Below, piece by piece: positions 8,442 to 16,363 of a stretch of DNA of 64,000 bases. Below the pieces are notes generated by a model. The model saw only the letters and a list, made by a program, of their open reading frames with translations. It did not search any database and was not told where the DNA came from. The stretch is from CAYQVO01 sp964421085 (GTDB lineage Bacteria; Bdellovibrionota_C; UBA2361; CAYQVO01): assembly GCA_964421085.1 (NCBI GenBank), contig CAYQVO010000007.1:1-64000 (forward strand), written 5' to 3'. The first letter of the stretch is position 1, and each line of letters starts with the position of its first letter. Both the position numbers and the translations under genes were made by a program.

Positions 8442-9172
8442 TGAGCGAATTGTGGTGGAGCTTCGGGATCGCCTTTCTTCGCTGCACGGGATTTCTCTGC
8501 CTCATGCCTTTCCCGGGCGGACTCAACGGTTTCAGCGTCAGGACAGGCATAGCTCTGGCTTTTTCTGTTTTCTTCGCCCCGTTCGTGCACATTCAGCCAC
8601 CCTGCGGTCTGTTTCATATGATTGCCGAATGTCTGACGGGCGTGTTTATATCTTTGCCGGTCGTTCTCTCGATCAGCGCGGCAGCGGCAGCGGGTGAGCT
8701 TATCGATGCTGCGCGCGGACAGACTATCGGCACGATGTATGATGCTTCAGCCTCCGCGCCTCTATCGATCACAAGCGGACTCCTCCATCATTACGCATGG
8801 ACGGTGATTTTGCTCGGGGGAGGCTTCAATCAGTCTTTGCAGCTGCTCGCACGGAGTTTCGAAATAATGCCGCCCGGATCGAACCTTTCCCTTCACATCG
8901 AGGTGTTCGGCACGGTGCTTATGAATCTTACCGTGTGTTCTCTCAGGGCGTGTATCAATCTGATTGTGCCTTTTGTTGCCGCCTGTTTTTTTGTCGATAT
9001 CTGCTTCGGGCTTGTTTCGAGGATCGCGCCCGGGGTGTCCCTTCTTTCAGAGAGTTTCCAGCTCAAGAGTCTCATGAGCCTTGTCGCACTTTACGCCCTT
9101 GTTTCTGCCGACATCCGGTTCGGATTGCCTGAATCTCTGTCTTTGCTCGAAACCGCATGGATCGGGTTATGA
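8438..9172 (+). CDS. sctT: Type III secretion export-gate protein SctT (FliR family)
   Basis: 244 residues with about six hydrophobic segments. MSELWWSFGIAFLRCTGFL and the following PFPGG are typical of the FliR/SctT N-terminus. GELIDAARGQTIGTMYDASA is the conserved cytoplasmic loop, followed later by VFGTVLMNLTVCSLRACINL. The protein normally closes the SctR5 ring in the export gate. I place the start at the ATG overlapping the sctS stop (8438); the frame is open for 61 more codons upstream without any similarity. The next gene, the SctU membrane part, begins 12 bases after the stop. Confidence 0.88.
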   Translation: MMSELWWSFGIAFLRCTGFLCLMPFPGGLNGFSVRTGIALAFSVFFAPFVHIQPPCGLFHMIAECLTGVFISLPVVLSISAAAAAGELIDAARGQTIGTMYDASASAPLSITSGLLHHYAWTVILLGGGFNQSLQLLARSFEIMPPGSNLSLHIEVFGTVLMNLTVCSLRACINLIVPFVAACFFVDICFGLVSRIAPGVSLLSESFQLKSLMSLVALYALVSADIRFGLPESLSLLETAWIGL

Positions 9173-9184
9173 TGGAGGCTGCGT

Positions 9185-9952
9185 ATGGCGGAATCGAAGC
9201 CATTCGAAGCTACACCACGTAAACTGCGTGAAGCTCGAAAACGGGGACAGGTTCTGAGGGCACCTATGACAGGAGCAGCTATACAGCTGTTAACATTGAT
9301 GATTGTTCTTGGAATCAGCATGGCCGATGTTTGGCTACATTTCCAAATACTGTTAGAATATTCAATAGTATGGGGTTTCTCTAACCCGTTTCTGTGCCTG
9401 AAGGAAAGCGCAGCTTTTATAGTTGAGCTGGTCTTTCCGGCATTGGGGATCAGCAGTGCTGCCTGCCTTCTCATCGAGTTTTGGCAGGCCGGTCCTGGCT
9501 GGTATCCGTGGGCAGGGGGCGGGGTAAATGTGGTAAGTGGAACCAGGAAGGTCGTGAAAGGGTTGTGCAGTATACACTTCGTCGCATTGAAGACGTTCAG
9601 TGTACTTGCAGTATCTCTCTGCTGCATGAGCGGCGTTTTTCGGCAGACTCTGTTCCTGCGGGTGCAGGGCAGCAGTCAGGCCCTGATGCTGTTCGAGCGG
9701 CTGGTCCGGGAGGTAGGTGTTCCCGTCCTTGTCTGTGTGATCTCCCTCGCGGCTATCGAGTATGTGATGAAGCGGAGACAGTTCCGCGCCGAGCTGTCGA
9801 TGTCCTTCGACGAACTCCGGCAGGAACTGAAGGAAGAAGAGGGAGACCCGCATGTCCGGGCAGCGCGTCGGCAGCTCCATCGCGCTCTCGCATATGAGGA
9901 GCTGGTTGCCAGGGTAAGAAAGTCGAAAGTGCTGATTGTTGAGCGGGCATGA
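9185..9952 (+). CDS. sctU: SctU/FlhB membrane part, ends at the autocleavage site
   Basis: 255 residues; intact SctU or FlhB is about 350. It opens with EATPRKLREARKRGQVLRA, the family N-terminus, has about four membrane helices, and then a cytoplasmic linker (EEEGDPHVRAARRQLHRALA). It stops after VRKSKVLIVERA, the strand that normally runs straight into the NPTH self-cleavage motif. NPTH and the following domain are absent; no other frame encodes them here. The missing domain is encoded by the 88-residue gene at 13194, on the far side of a kinase gene. GGAGG precedes the ATG, and the stop overlaps the kinase start as ATGA. A recent frameshift is unlikely because the downstream frame is well-formed kinase sequence. 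Confidence 0.9.
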   Translation: MAESKPFEATPRKLREARKRGQVLRAPMTGAAIQLLTLMIVLGISMADVWLHFQILLEYSIVWGFSNPFLCLKESAAFIVELVFPALGISSAACLLIEFWQAGPGWYPWAGGGVNVVSGTRKVVKGLCSIHFVALKTFSVLAVSLCCMSGVFRQTLFLRVQGSSQALMLFERLVREVGVPVLVCVISLAAIEYVMKRRQFRAELSMSFDELRQELKEEEGDPHVRAARRQLHRALAYEELVARVRKSKVLIVERA

Positions 9953-12900
9953 GACTATCGAAATTTTCAGAAGCGCTTGAGGAAACGGTCGTCAACTCGC
10001 CGACCGTGCAGGGCGCTCTTGCCTCGATATGCGCTTTTGCCGGCAGCGCATTTGCGTGCGACCGCATTCATATAACCTTTTTGCATGAAAGCGGTCCGGT
10101 GCATTCCGACTGGGGCGCGGTTCCTGTTCTTCCCGGGGGTGCATCGACTCTATTTGAGATTCAGGGAAGCTCGATCCTGTTCGAACGTGCACCCGTGACG
10201 AATCCCCTTTTTATCTCGGATCTTAAACGCTTTTCACCAGGAACACGGGCGGTTGAGGTCATCTCCCAGGCAGGCAACCGTTCCTTCGCGCTGGTGCCGA
10301 TAATTTTCCCTTCCAGTTTGTGCGGCTGGATTGAATGTTATCACAAAAGCGAGACTCACTTATGGCGGCGTGAAGAGCAGACACTGCTCATGGTTCTTGC
10401 GGTCCGCGTGCCCATGCTTCTCCGAAATAAAAAGTTTGCGGCAGAGAAAGACAGATCATCTCCGGGAAGTCCTCCGAAGGAAATTTCCGCAGCGCCGACA
10501 CCCGGAGAAGTATACTACGAGAAGCTGAGCAAGGTTCAGAGGGAATACCGGCGCCTTCTCGAATACGGGAAGTTCGTCCTCTTCAAGACTAATCCCGACT
10601 TTACGATCACGGATGTCCGCGGCGACACTGAAAGAATGCTGGGATTGAGGCCGGCGGAAATCCTGGAAGTGGGGGATATATGGGCCAGGTTTCTGTCAAC
10701 TAAAGCGCGCCTCCTGTTTGCCCAGAAGATTCGCCAGGCAAAGAAAAATCGGGGCGAACTTCACGACGAATTTAAAATCGTGCACGTCAAAACGAAGGCG
10801 GAACGATGGATTTTGTTCAGAGGAGTGCCCCTCTTCTCGAAGAATGAACTTCTCGGGTGGGAAGCCCTGGGCCTCGACATAACCGAAAAGAAAGAAGCCG
10901 AAGAAGAGCTGGTGAATGAGAAACGGAGGCTTCAGGCGCTTTATGAAGTGTCGCATTCCGCCCAGTTTTCGGCTGAGCCTGAGATGATTGCTCTCAAAAC
11001 TCTCAGGGCGCTCAGGAACGCGACCCGATCGGCAGCGGGTTTTGTCGCTCTTCATGGCGGTTCGAACGGGGAATTCGAACTCGTTGCCGCGGAGGGCTTC
11101 ACTGAGAAGCAGGTTGTCACTCTCGATTCCTTCGTAAATACGAACGCGTTGTTCAAGGAAAGCGTGAATCTGCGGAATGGTTCACTGGTGCGCGATCTCG
11201 AAAAACGCTGGAGTTCCCAGCCGAAGGGACCGCAGGGTCATCTCAAGACAGGACTGATAATGCCGCTTATCTCGGACGGTGCAGTGAGCGGGATCTGTTT
11301 TCTTGCACGGCGCGGGCAGTCGCCGTATTCGCGCGACGATTTCTCGATCGTGCAGATCGCATGCAGCCAGGTTGCCGCGCGTATCAGACAGGCTCAGTAT
11401 CACATTGATGAAAGAAAGGCCGCTGACTCTCTTGGTGTCCTTTACCGTCTCAGCCACGAGCTTTCGAAATATCTCACGACGCGCGAAGTGGCCGAGCATG
11501 CAGTACGGATCATATCCGAGGAACTTCCATGCAGGCGGCTCTGGCTCGGCATGATGAACGAACGAAGGACTCACATTTCAGGTCATGCAGGATTCGGTCC
11601 GGGAATCACGCAGCAGATTGTTCACCTTCAGATAGAGCTCGATCTGCCGCATCAGTTTTTCGATGAAGCAATCGAGAGCAAAAAGCCTGTGGTGGTGCAG
11701 CCCGGTCAGAAGATGGAATGCTCAGGTCTGGAGAAACTGACAGGAAAACTCTCGCTGAATGCTTTTGTGATTGTGCCCCTGGTATCGCTTGGTCAGGTGG
11801 TCGGCGTTCTTTTGTTCGAACCATCCAACCCGGCAGTATTCTCCGGCGAAGGAAGGCTGCCGCTTCTTGTGAATATCGCAAGTGAAATAGGCACTGTACT
11901 GCTTGCCAGGCGCTTTGAAGCCAAGGTCGCCGACACCGAAAAGATGAAAATGGCAAGCCTTCTCGCTTCAGGAGTCTCTCACAATTTCAATAATATTCTT
12001 CAGGCGATAATGGGCCACGCATCTCTTATTCAGATGCAGGCTGCCCCGGAGTCCCAGATCGAGGACTCCGCTTCGCGTATTGTCGATGCCGCAGGGAAGG
12101 GCGCCGCGCTTGTCGGGCAACTCATGACCGTTTCTTCGCGCAATATTTTTTCGCGCAAGAGCATGTCGATTAACAAGATGTTCCAGGAATCGCGTGACTT
12201 CTATAAATCGGTTCTCGGCCCCGAAATTTCGCTGGAAATCGATCTCGAAGGAAGCATTCCGAATGTCCTCGCCGACTATGCACAGATTCAGCAGGTTATC
12301 ACAAATCTTCTGTTGAACTCGAAGGAGGCGCTCGATGAAAGGCGCGACGGTTTCGTGAAGATACAGACGAGGCGTGTGAGACTCAATTCAGGGGAAGTGT
12401 CGAATGATATTGCGCCCGGGCAGTACATCCGTGTCGATCTGGAAGACAACGGAAAAGGGATGAGTGAGGACATTCAGTCCCGCTGCTTCGAGCCGTTTTT
12501 CACGACGAAAGGGCGCGATCTGGACAGCGGGGTCGGGGTAGGCGGCTCAGGACTTGGGCTGTCATCGGCGTATTCGATTCTTCGGCAGCATGCCGGCTAT
12601 ATTCAGGTGAGAAGCCAGGAGAATTCGGGAACTACGTTCAGCATCTTCCTTCCGATTATTCAGCCGTCTATTGAACGCGAGGAAGTGCAGCGGGAGGATG
12701 CTGTGAGCAGAAGGAAAGCGGATGTTCATGTGTTCAGCAGCGATGAGGTCGTAATCTCCGCAATACGCCTTTCCCTGGACGTATTTGGACTCGTCAGTTA
12801 TGTCTCGTCCGATCACAACGATCTCAGGGAGGAACTGAACGGGATCGAACCTTTCAGCGGGATAGTGGTTGTCGATCTGGACGATCCGGATCTGAGGCTT

Positions 12901-13197
12901 TCAAAGTTCGCGCGTTCGAGACGGAAGCCTTCCGCCGATATCAGATGTATTTTCGTCGGAAGGACTTTGGAACCATGGTCGCGGATGGTCCGGCGTTTCC
13001 GGCAGTCGGAATTCATCAAGAAGCCGCTGGGAGCCTGGAGTCTTCACACTGCCATAAGCCGTCTCCTTTCCCTGAGGCAGATCGGTCCTCTGTCGAAGGA
13101 GATTGATATCGTCAGGGAAGCGACGAAGAAAGCTCCACGAAAAAGGAAAAGGCGCGGCAAAGAGGGCGCGGGGAACTCCGAAGAGGAAACAGTTTGA
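9949..13197 (+). CDS. Hybrid sensor histidine kinase (GAF-PAS-GAF-GAF-HK-receiver-like)
   Basis: 1082 residues with no membrane helix, so a cytoplasmic sensor. Order seen: an N-terminal GAF-like domain (about 20-160), a PAS/PAC domain (about 215-315, ending WEALGLDITEKKEAEEEL), two more GAF-like domains (about 330-490 and 490-650), a kinase core with GVSHNFNNIL around His678, the N box QQVITNLLLNSKEAL, the G1 box DNGKGMSEDI, the F box CFEPFFTTKGRD and the G2 box GGSGLGLSS. After residue 910 comes a receiver-like fold (VVVDLDDPD) that lacks some usual acidic and Lys residues. It overlaps the genes on either side, both parts of split SctU, by four bases. The input signal and output are unknown; regulation of secretion is inferred from position. 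Confidence 0.88.
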   Translation: MRLSKFSEALEETVVNSPTVQGALASICAFAGSAFACDRIHITFLHESGPVHSDWGAVPVLPGGASTLFEIQGSSILFERAPVTNPLFISDLKRFSPGTRAVEVISQAGNRSFALVPIIFPSSLCGWIECYHKSETHLWRREEQTLLMVLAVRVPMLLRNKKFAAEKDRSSPGSPPKEISAAPTPGEVYYEKLSKVQREYRRLLEYGKFVLFKTNPDFTITDVRGDTERMLGLRPAEILEVGDIWARFLSTKARLLFAQKIRQAKKNRGELHDEFKIVHVKTKAERWILFRGVPLFSKNELLGWEALGLDITEKKEAEEELVNEKRRLQALYEVSHSAQFSAEPEMIALKTLRALRNATRSAAGFVALHGGSNGEFELVAAEGFTEKQVVTLDSFVNTNALFKESVNLRNGSLVRDLEKRWSSQPKGPQGHLKTGLIMPLISDGAVSGICFLARRGQSPYSRDDFSIVQIACSQVAARIRQAQYHIDERKAADSLGVLYRLSHELSKYLTTREVAEHAVRIISEELPCRRLWLGMMNERRTHISGHAGFGPGITQQIVHLQIELDLPHQFFDEAIESKKPVVVQPGQKMECSGLEKLTGKLSLNAFVIVPLVSLGQVVGVLLFEPSNPAVFSGEGRLPLLVNIASEIGTVLLARRFEAKVADTEKMKMASLLASGVSHNFNNILQAIMGHASLIQMQAAPESQIEDSASRIVDAAGKGAALVGQLMTVSSRNIFSRKSMSINKMFQESRDFYKSVLGPEISLEIDLEGSIPNVLADYAQIQQVITNLLLNSKEALDERRDGFVKIQTRRVRLNSGEVSNDIAPGQYIRVDLEDNGKGMSEDIQSRCFEPFFTTKGRDLDSGVGVGGSGLGLSSAYSILRQHAGYIQVRSQENSGTTFSIFLPIIQPSIEREEVQREDAVSRRKADVHVFSSDEVVISAIRLSLDVFGLVSYVSSDHNDLREELNGIEPFSGIVVVDLDDPDLRLSKFARSRRKPSADIRCIFVGRTLEPWSRMVRRFRQSEFIKKPLGAWSLHTAISRLLSLRQIGPLSKEIDIVREATKKAPRKRKRRGKEGAGNSEEETV

Positions 13198-13460
13198 AAA
13201 AAAAGAAATATCAAAAAGCCGTAGGCCTGAGGTACGACGCGTGTGATGATTCTGCGCCCGCGGTATCGGTCAAGGGTGAAGCATTTGAAGCGGATGAAAT
13301 CACAAAGATCGCCAACCGATTCGGTGTGCCTGTAGTTGGAAGGCCTGAACTTGCAGCGAGCCTCTCCCAGGTGCAGGAAGGAGAATCCATTCCTGAGGAG
13401 CTTTATGAAGCTGTCGCCATCATTCTAAGTGGAATCGAAAACGCGAAGAAGAGCGTGTGA
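13194..13460 (+). CDS. Stand-alone SctU/FlhB cytoplasmic domain
   Basis: 88 residues. After the start MKKKKYQ it continues KAVGLRYD and then SAPAVSVKGEAFEADEI, ANRFGVPVVGRPELA and ESIPEELYEAVAIIL, which follows the FlhB/SctU cytoplasmic domain downstream of NPTH almost residue by residue. Aligning AVGLRYD with the usual AVALRYD puts KKYQ where NPTH would be, so there is no autocleavage motif. The start is TTG, overlapping the kinase stop as TTGA, with GAAGAGGAA upstream. Together with the 255-residue part at 9185 the total is 343 residues, about one normal SctU. Free-standing homologues (FlhX/YlqH type) are known beside intact FlhB; here the partner lacks this domain. Confidence 0.88.
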   Translation: MKKKKYQKAVGLRYDACDDSAPAVSVKGEAFEADEITKIANRFGVPVVGRPELAASLSQVQEGESIPEELYEAVAIILSGIENAKKSV

Positions 13461-13543
13461 TCACGGCAGACGACCGCGGCCCTCCTGCGTCGGGGGATAG
13501 CTCCACGACTGTCTGAGTGAAAAAACTTGTCAGGATCAGGGCA

Positions 13544-13924
13544 CTAATACCTGTTCCCGCCGCCTCTCGGGCCGCCACGACCGCCGCCGCCGCCGAAACC
13601 GCCGCGTGGACGGCCGCCGCCGCCACCGCCGCCGCCGGGACGACCGAAGCCTCTTCCACCACCGCCGCCGCCACCGGAATCTTTCGGACGGGCCTCATTG
13701 ACGCGAAGCTGTTTTCCATCGAGTGTCTGACCGTTCAGAGCCGCCATAGCTTCCATGGCTCTGTTGTCATCTTCGATTTCAATGAATGCGAAGCCTCTTG
13801 ATTGTTTCGTCTGCGGATCACGAATGATCTTGCATGACAGAAGAGGGCCGAAGTCCTTGAAGAACTCTTTAAGAGCTTCTTCAGAAGTCGAGAACGAGAG
13901 GTTTCCAATATATAGTTTCTTCAT
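13544..13924 (-). CDS. Glycine-rich RRM RNA-binding protein
   Basis: 126 residues. Residues 1-80 form one RRM with RNP2 LYIGNL at 4-9 and RNP1 RGFAFIEI in the middle, the aromatic residues expected for RNA contact being present at Tyr5, Phe45 and Phe47. Residues 83-126 are a low-complexity Gly/Arg tail (RGG-like), as in cyanobacterial Rbp and other bacterial proteins that bind RNA under cold stress. The GC-rich tail produces long Ala-rich frames on the other strand, which I treat as shadows. It is convergent with the SctU domain gene. A hairpin lies 31-51 bases upstream of the start. Confidence 0.92.
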   Translation of the reverse strand: MKKLYIGNLSFSTSEEALKEFFKDFGPLLSCKIIRDPQTKQSRGFAFIEIEDDNRAMEAMAALNGQTLDGKQLRVNEARPKDSGGGGGGGRGFGRPGGGGGGGGRPRGGFGGGGGRGGPRGGGNRY

Positions 13925-13954
13925 ACTCAGGTCTTAATAATTACTTTACTGCCC

Positions 13955-13975
13955 GGGACCAGGACTTCTGGTCCC
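13955..13975 (-). promoter_or_regulatory. Hairpin in leader of the RRM gene
   Basis: GGGACCAG at 13955-13962 and CTGGTCCC at 13968-13975 form a perfect 8-bp stem with a five-base loop. It lies 31 bases upstream of the RRM start on the minus strand. No T-run follows on either side, so a leader structure affecting translation or RNA stability is more likely than a terminator. Function is inferred. Confidence 0.35.
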
Positions 13976-14193
13976 GTGAAATCAAGCTCTCTTGATACCA
14001 TAATCCGGGGGCCGATACTCGAGACAAAGAATCAGGACACTCTCTGAAGACAGTACAGGAGGCTATCCTCAATACCCTACAATCCCCTGATTCCAGAGTC
14101 AATCAGGCTCGCTCTGCCCTTTTCAGCACTGCTTCTGTGGTGAATGTCCGGGAAGGCTCCACGGCGCCGGAAAGGGCAGAGTGGAACACAATC

Positions 14194-15483
14194 TCAATCA
14201 GGATTATCCGGCTGCGGAACTGAAAATGAGAATTCCGCCCATTTTCCGTATTCAGAGTCAGCTGCGATAGTGCCGTTATGAAGATCAATAAGCTGCCACA
14301 CTAAATAAAGTCCGACACCTGTGCCCCGCACTTTCTTCAACTCGGGAACATAAAGTCTCGAAAACCGCTTGAAGAGCTTGATTTTTTCCCCGGCAGGGAA
14401 TCCCGGGCCTTCATTAAAAACCGTCGCGGAAAACTTCTGATCGTCCTTTTTCAGCGAAATTTCCACCCGTCCGCCTTCTTTGCCGTACTTGATTCCATTT
14501 CCTATAAGATTGAGGAAAATTGCCTGAAAGGCTTTTGGATCACATGAAACCGTTCCGACACCTTCAGCAGGCTTTATCACCATCCGCATCTGCTTTGCCT
14601 CCATCTGCGCATTCAACTGTTCGACGGCTGGATAAACAGTGTCGGCAAGGAGATCGACTTTCTCCAATATATTAATCTTGAGCTGTCCACCTTCATAAGC
14701 GGCGAGACTCAGGTAATCGTTTGTTGTTTCCAAGAGGGAGTGAACCTTCCGGTACATCCGCTTCAGACTCTCCCGCTGTTCGTCCGTCAGTTTGCCCGCA
14801 TATTCGTCCAGGAGCATCTCGCACTCCATTGAAATCGAAGCAAGCGGACTTTTCAATTCGTGACTGGCAAACGCAAGCATCTCCATGTAGCCCTCGTTTG
14901 CCCGGGAGAGCTGAGAGATCCGCCACGCTTTTTCAACTGCGTGTGAGAGTTTCTCGGCCATCAACGCATGCAGCAGGACTTCGTGGTCGCTGTATGCTCC
15001 AGGTTTTCTGGAGTTCCGGAAGAGAAAACCGACGGGGCGTTCTTCCACAATGAGCGGACACGAAAGGCTTGACAGCTGGCCTTCCTGAACTATCGCAGCT
15101 GTGGAGGTGCTGGAAGGTTTCATCTCAAGATGGGCGCGCAGATCGTTGATGACCCTGATTGTGCCCGATTTGAGGATTTCCTTAAGAGTGCTGCCTGCCA
15201 GACCGTCCGAGTAGCCCGGTGCGACGGTCAGATTTTCATACGCTGCACGAACTGCTCTCGTTACGACCCGCCGCCCATTGTCTTCCAGAAAGGCAATGGA
15301 GATTCGATCGCACGGGAAAATACTTCTCGTGCGCTCGAAAAGAAAATCCATGATCGCGTCGAAAGACTCGGCGCCGGTCACTTTGCGGTTGATCTCGTCG
15401 AGAATTGCCGACTCTTCCGAAGTGAGACCACCGGCGTTTTCTGTCAGTCCGGCAGGGTCTACGAAGCGGATAAAACCTTTCAT
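14194..15483 (-). CDS. GAF-domain sensor histidine kinase
   Basis: 429 residues, no membrane segment. Residues about 30-190 form a GAF domain; about 195-260 a HisKA dimerisation domain with the H box ASHELKSPLASIS; the rest an ATPase domain with NLIGNGIKYGKEGG (N box), FNEGPGFPAGEK (G1) and GTGVGLYLVWQLIDLH (G2). All kinase boxes look intact. It follows the receiver gene after one base and is the last gene of the run that begins with hoxF, so it is probably co-transcribed with the hydrogenase. A role in sensing redox or hydrogen status is suggested only by this position. Confidence 0.85.
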   Translation of the reverse strand: MKGFIRFVDPAGLTENAGGLTSEESAILDEINRKVTGAESFDAIMDFLFERTRSIFPCDRISIAFLEDNGRRVVTRAVRAAYENLTVAPGYSDGLAGSTLKEILKSGTIRVINDLRAHLEMKPSSTSTAAIVQEGQLSSLSCPLIVEERPVGFLFRNSRKPGAYSDHEVLLHALMAEKLSHAVEKAWRISQLSRANEGYMEMLAFASHELKSPLASISMECEMLLDEYAGKLTDEQRESLKRMYRKVHSLLETTNDYLSLAAYEGGQLKINILEKVDLLADTVYPAVEQLNAQMEAKQMRMVIKPAEGVGTVSCDPKAFQAIFLNLIGNGIKYGKEGGRVEISLKKDDQKFSATVFNEGPGFPAGEKIKLFKRFSRLYVPELKKVRGTGVGLYLVWQLIDLHNGTIAADSEYGKWAEFSFSVPQPDNPD

Positions 15484-15484
15484 A

Positions 15485-15859
15485 TCACGAAAGCTTTGCT
15501 TTCAGCACGGACAGCAAAGTGTCGGGGCTGACAGGTTTTTGAAAAACACCGGAGAGGCCGATTGTGCGGTAGTCCGTCACGGTACTTAAGGAATCTCCGG
15601 CGGAGCTGAGCATAAAAACAGGCTGAGATGCGCCGACGGCTTTGAGGTCGCGCACAAGTTCCGCACCAGCGTCCACCTCCTCCATCATGAGGTCGATGAT
15701 GAGCGCATCGGGTTTCACCTGATGGTATCGCTTCATCGCCTCTTCCGCGCTTTCGGCGCGCTGAACCTCATAGCCGTTTTTCTCGAGAACAGTCTGAAGA
15801 AAATCGAGAACATCGGGGTCATCATCAACGCACAGGATTACATGTTTTCCGTCTTGCAT
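15485..15859 (-). CDS. Single-domain response regulator (CheY-like)
   Basis: 124 residues forming one receiver domain and nothing else. Seen: LCVDDDPDV (acidic pocket) at about 9-17, LIIDLMMEE with the phosphate-accepting Asp near residue 56, LSSAGD (Ser/Thr switch) and FQKPVS (Lys). No DNA-binding or enzymatic output follows. It lies 18 bases after the hydrogenase protease gene and immediately before a GAF histidine kinase on the same strand, which makes a cognate pair. Output is presumably by protein-protein contact or phosphorelay. Confidence 0.88.
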   Translation of the reverse strand: MQDGKHVILCVDDDPDVLDFLQTVLEKNGYEVQRAESAEEAMKRYHQVKPDALIIDLMMEEVDAGAELVRDLKAVGASQPVFMLSSAGDSLSTVTDYRTIGLSGVFQKPVSPDTLLSVLKAKLS

Positions 15860-15877
15860 TTCGGCTCCTTTTCACTT

Positions 15878-16363
15878 TCATGATGTTGTCGATCCCGTGC
15901 TATTGCAGCATTCCCGCCGGGAAATGACAAAATTCCTGATAAATGCCGCGGCAGCGGCCAGATTCTGCTCAGCGCGCTGCGACATATTCTCACCAAATTC
16001 ATCGAATACGTACCCCCGGATTTTCATCGCCCATGCCTCAGTTTCCGCGTTGAACAGCTCACGGGCGAGCGCCATGACGGTCTGAGGATCAAGAATGTGG
16101 CTTGTGAAGCTTCCCGTCACCGCCGGCGTGACACTCTCGAAAGCAAAAGGTTCAGGCCCCTCGACTGCGGCATCGGCGAAGATAACGGTTCGATGGCGGG
16201 CGATCTCCTCCGCATCCTCGACGGAAAGCTGATAATTCGCCTCCACTTTCAGATGGGAGACGGCATCGCGCTCTAATATACCGGCACATGCCGGACCCAG
16301 GCCGTCATCCTGGCGGCCCGGATTACCGATGCCAATAAGAAGAATGGATGTCTGACCTGTCAT
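15878..16363 (-). CDS. hoxW: Hydrogenase maturation protease (HoxW/HyaD type)
   Basis: 161 residues. GIGNPGRQDDGLGP at the N-terminus is the nickel-sensing peptidase motif, with the conserved Asp after the glycine loop. YQLSVEDAEEI supplies the middle acidic residue and SHILDP the later His. The enzyme removes the C-terminal tail of the large subunit once nickel is in place. Its ATG overlaps the hoxH stop (ATGA), so it is translated with its own substrate. Function is well supported by family and context. Confidence 0.9.
   Translation of the reverse strand: MTGQTSILLIGIGNPGRQDDGLGPACAGILERDAVSHLKVEANYQLSVEDAEEIARHRTVIFADAAVEGPEPFAFESVTPAVTGSFTSHILDPQTVMALARELFNAETEAWAMKIRGYVFDEFGENMSQRAEQNLAAAAAFIRNFVISRRECCNSTGSTTS

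Noticed and set aside
9949..9960. SctU membrane part truncated by a sequencing frameshift
   Set aside because: The other frames after the stop encode the kinase and not NPTH or its domain, and the matching domain is found as a separate gene at 13194.
13517..13801. Ala/Thr-rich plus-strand frame opposite the RRM gene
   Set aside because: It is the complement of the Gly/Arg-rich tail codons.
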